Shown here: piece after piece, positions 5,944 through 6,388 of the stretch | How positions within the stretch are numbered: position 1 is the first letter of the stretch | Layout: each line of letters opens with the position of its first letter | DNA from: Candidatus Sericytochromatia bacterium | Lineage (GTDB): Bacteria; Cyanobacteriota; Sericytochromatia; UBA7694 | DNA length: 6,388 nucleotides | Direction of reading: 5' to 3' | Assembly (NCBI GenBank): GCA_913773825.1 | Contig: CAJYHH010000173.1 | Coordinates: forward strand, 1-6,388 | Translations under genes and position numbers: made by a program | The notes under the pieces: model-generated | Databases searched by the model: none | Seen by the model: the letters and a program-made list of their open reading frames with translations, nothing else | Told to the model about the DNA's origin: nothing

Positions 5944-6388
5944 ATGCCTCTTCTGCTTGTAAGCCTATTGGTTGCGCTGGTTTGTCTGACCTTGTTTCAG
6001 ACAAACCGCTCCATTTATGTGCGCTCTCTGGGGCTGTTTATGATTTTGGCAGCCGAGCTGGTTAAACAATTCCAGCTCGGTAAAGCTGAGCCCAATATTC
6101 TGGCGATTATTGCCATTGGCGCCATGCTGGTGTTGGGCTTTGCTTCAGATTATTATTCGGCTACTTTGCGAACCTGGTATTTTCGTGTTTCAGATCAAGC
6201 GGTCTGGGGTCTGGTAATTGGCAGTTTTATTGGGATTATTTTAACTGGGATTGTCTTAATCCCAACCCTGATGCCCTTTTTAGTTGGGGCTGTTTTAGGT
6301 GCTTTAATTGGCGAAGCCCGCGCTCGCGGCATGCGCTCCATGGCACAGCTGACCAAGGCCACATTAGGTACGTTTGCAGGGGTGTTTG
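5944..6388 (+). CDS. DUF456-like membrane protein, C-terminus missing
   Basis: This integral inner-membrane protein is cut by the window edge after 148 codons. Three to four hydrophobic stretches are visible: residues 1-18, 26-40, 51-67 and 86-123. The order resembles DUF456 proteins: a long hydrophobic stretch, then a polar FASDYYSATLRTWYF (66-80), then the Gly-rich VWGLVIGSFIGIILTGI...FLVGAVLGALIGE (87-124), and a basic loop leading into LTKATLGTFAGV. Their function is unknown. It begins 20 bases after the secretin stop, with no terminator between, so co-transcription is likely. The start is uncertain: GTG at 5941 and ATG at 5944 are adjacent and in frame, and only GGGTGA (5926-5931) resembles a ribosome site, at a long spacing. 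Whether it helps the secretin or merely shares its promoter is unknown. Confidence 0.8.
   Translation, partial: MPLLLVSLLVALVCLTLFQTNRSIYVRSLGLFMILAAELVKQFQLGKAEPNILAIIAIGAMLVLGFASDYYSATLRTWYFRVSDQAVWGLVIGSFIGIILTGIVLIPTLMPFLVGAVLGALIGEARARGMRSMAQLTKATLGTFAGVF

Noticed and set aside
1..6388. Cyanobacterial HIP1 octamer (GCGATCGC) as a taxonomic marker
   Set aside because: I found no copy on reading the window; its absence does not exclude non-photosynthetic relatives.

Overview
The window looks like one end of a draft-assembly contig from a Gram-negative (diderm) bacterium. Bases 1-19 exactly match the 3' end of the Illumina universal adapter and are not genomic; genomic sequence starts at base 20. 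The MurJ flippase carries a loop (Gly-Gly-Leu-Asn-Gly-Pro-Phe-His-Ser-Ala) that I associate with cyanobacterial-type MurJ. Together with a flagellar-axial-type protein and a pilus-type secretin, this suggests a non-photosynthetic relative of Cyanobacteria (Vampirovibrionia/Melainabacteria or Sericytochromatia). That placement is an inference from recalled family features and is only moderately secure.

Layout. (1) 20-1138, minus strand: a metal-dependent amidohydrolase of the deaminase type, resembling formiminoglutamate deiminase (HutF), cut by the contig end. (2) 1333-1872, plus strand, divergent from it: a small protein of unknown function with a beta-rich N-terminal segment, a Gly-rich linker and a helical, probably winged-helix C-terminal part. 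It ends in a strong intrinsic terminator (1937-1982). (3) 2101-2934, minus strand: an isolated protein of the flagellar hook/rod (FlgE/FlgF/FlgG) family, with its own ribosome site and its own terminator (2028-2049). The two terminators sit back to back between these convergent genes. (4) 3170-4744, plus strand: murJ, the lipid II flippase. (5) A clear extended -10 promoter (4812-4820) drives a short secretin-family protein (best start 4853, end 5923). A DUF456-like membrane protein follows 20 bases later (from 5944) and runs off the right end.

The genes do not form one pathway. Four of the six concern the cell envelope or surface: a rod/hook-like protein, peptidoglycan precursor export, an outer-membrane secretin and an inner-membrane protein. 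No CRISPR array, insertion sequence, tRNA or rRNA is visible. The two most interesting items are the orphan flagellar-axial-type protein and the short secretin, each found without its usual neighbours. I did not see a wholly new system in this window. Two starts need attention: the gene ending at 1872 most likely starts at 1333, not further upstream, and the secretin at 4853 or 4856, not 4838.
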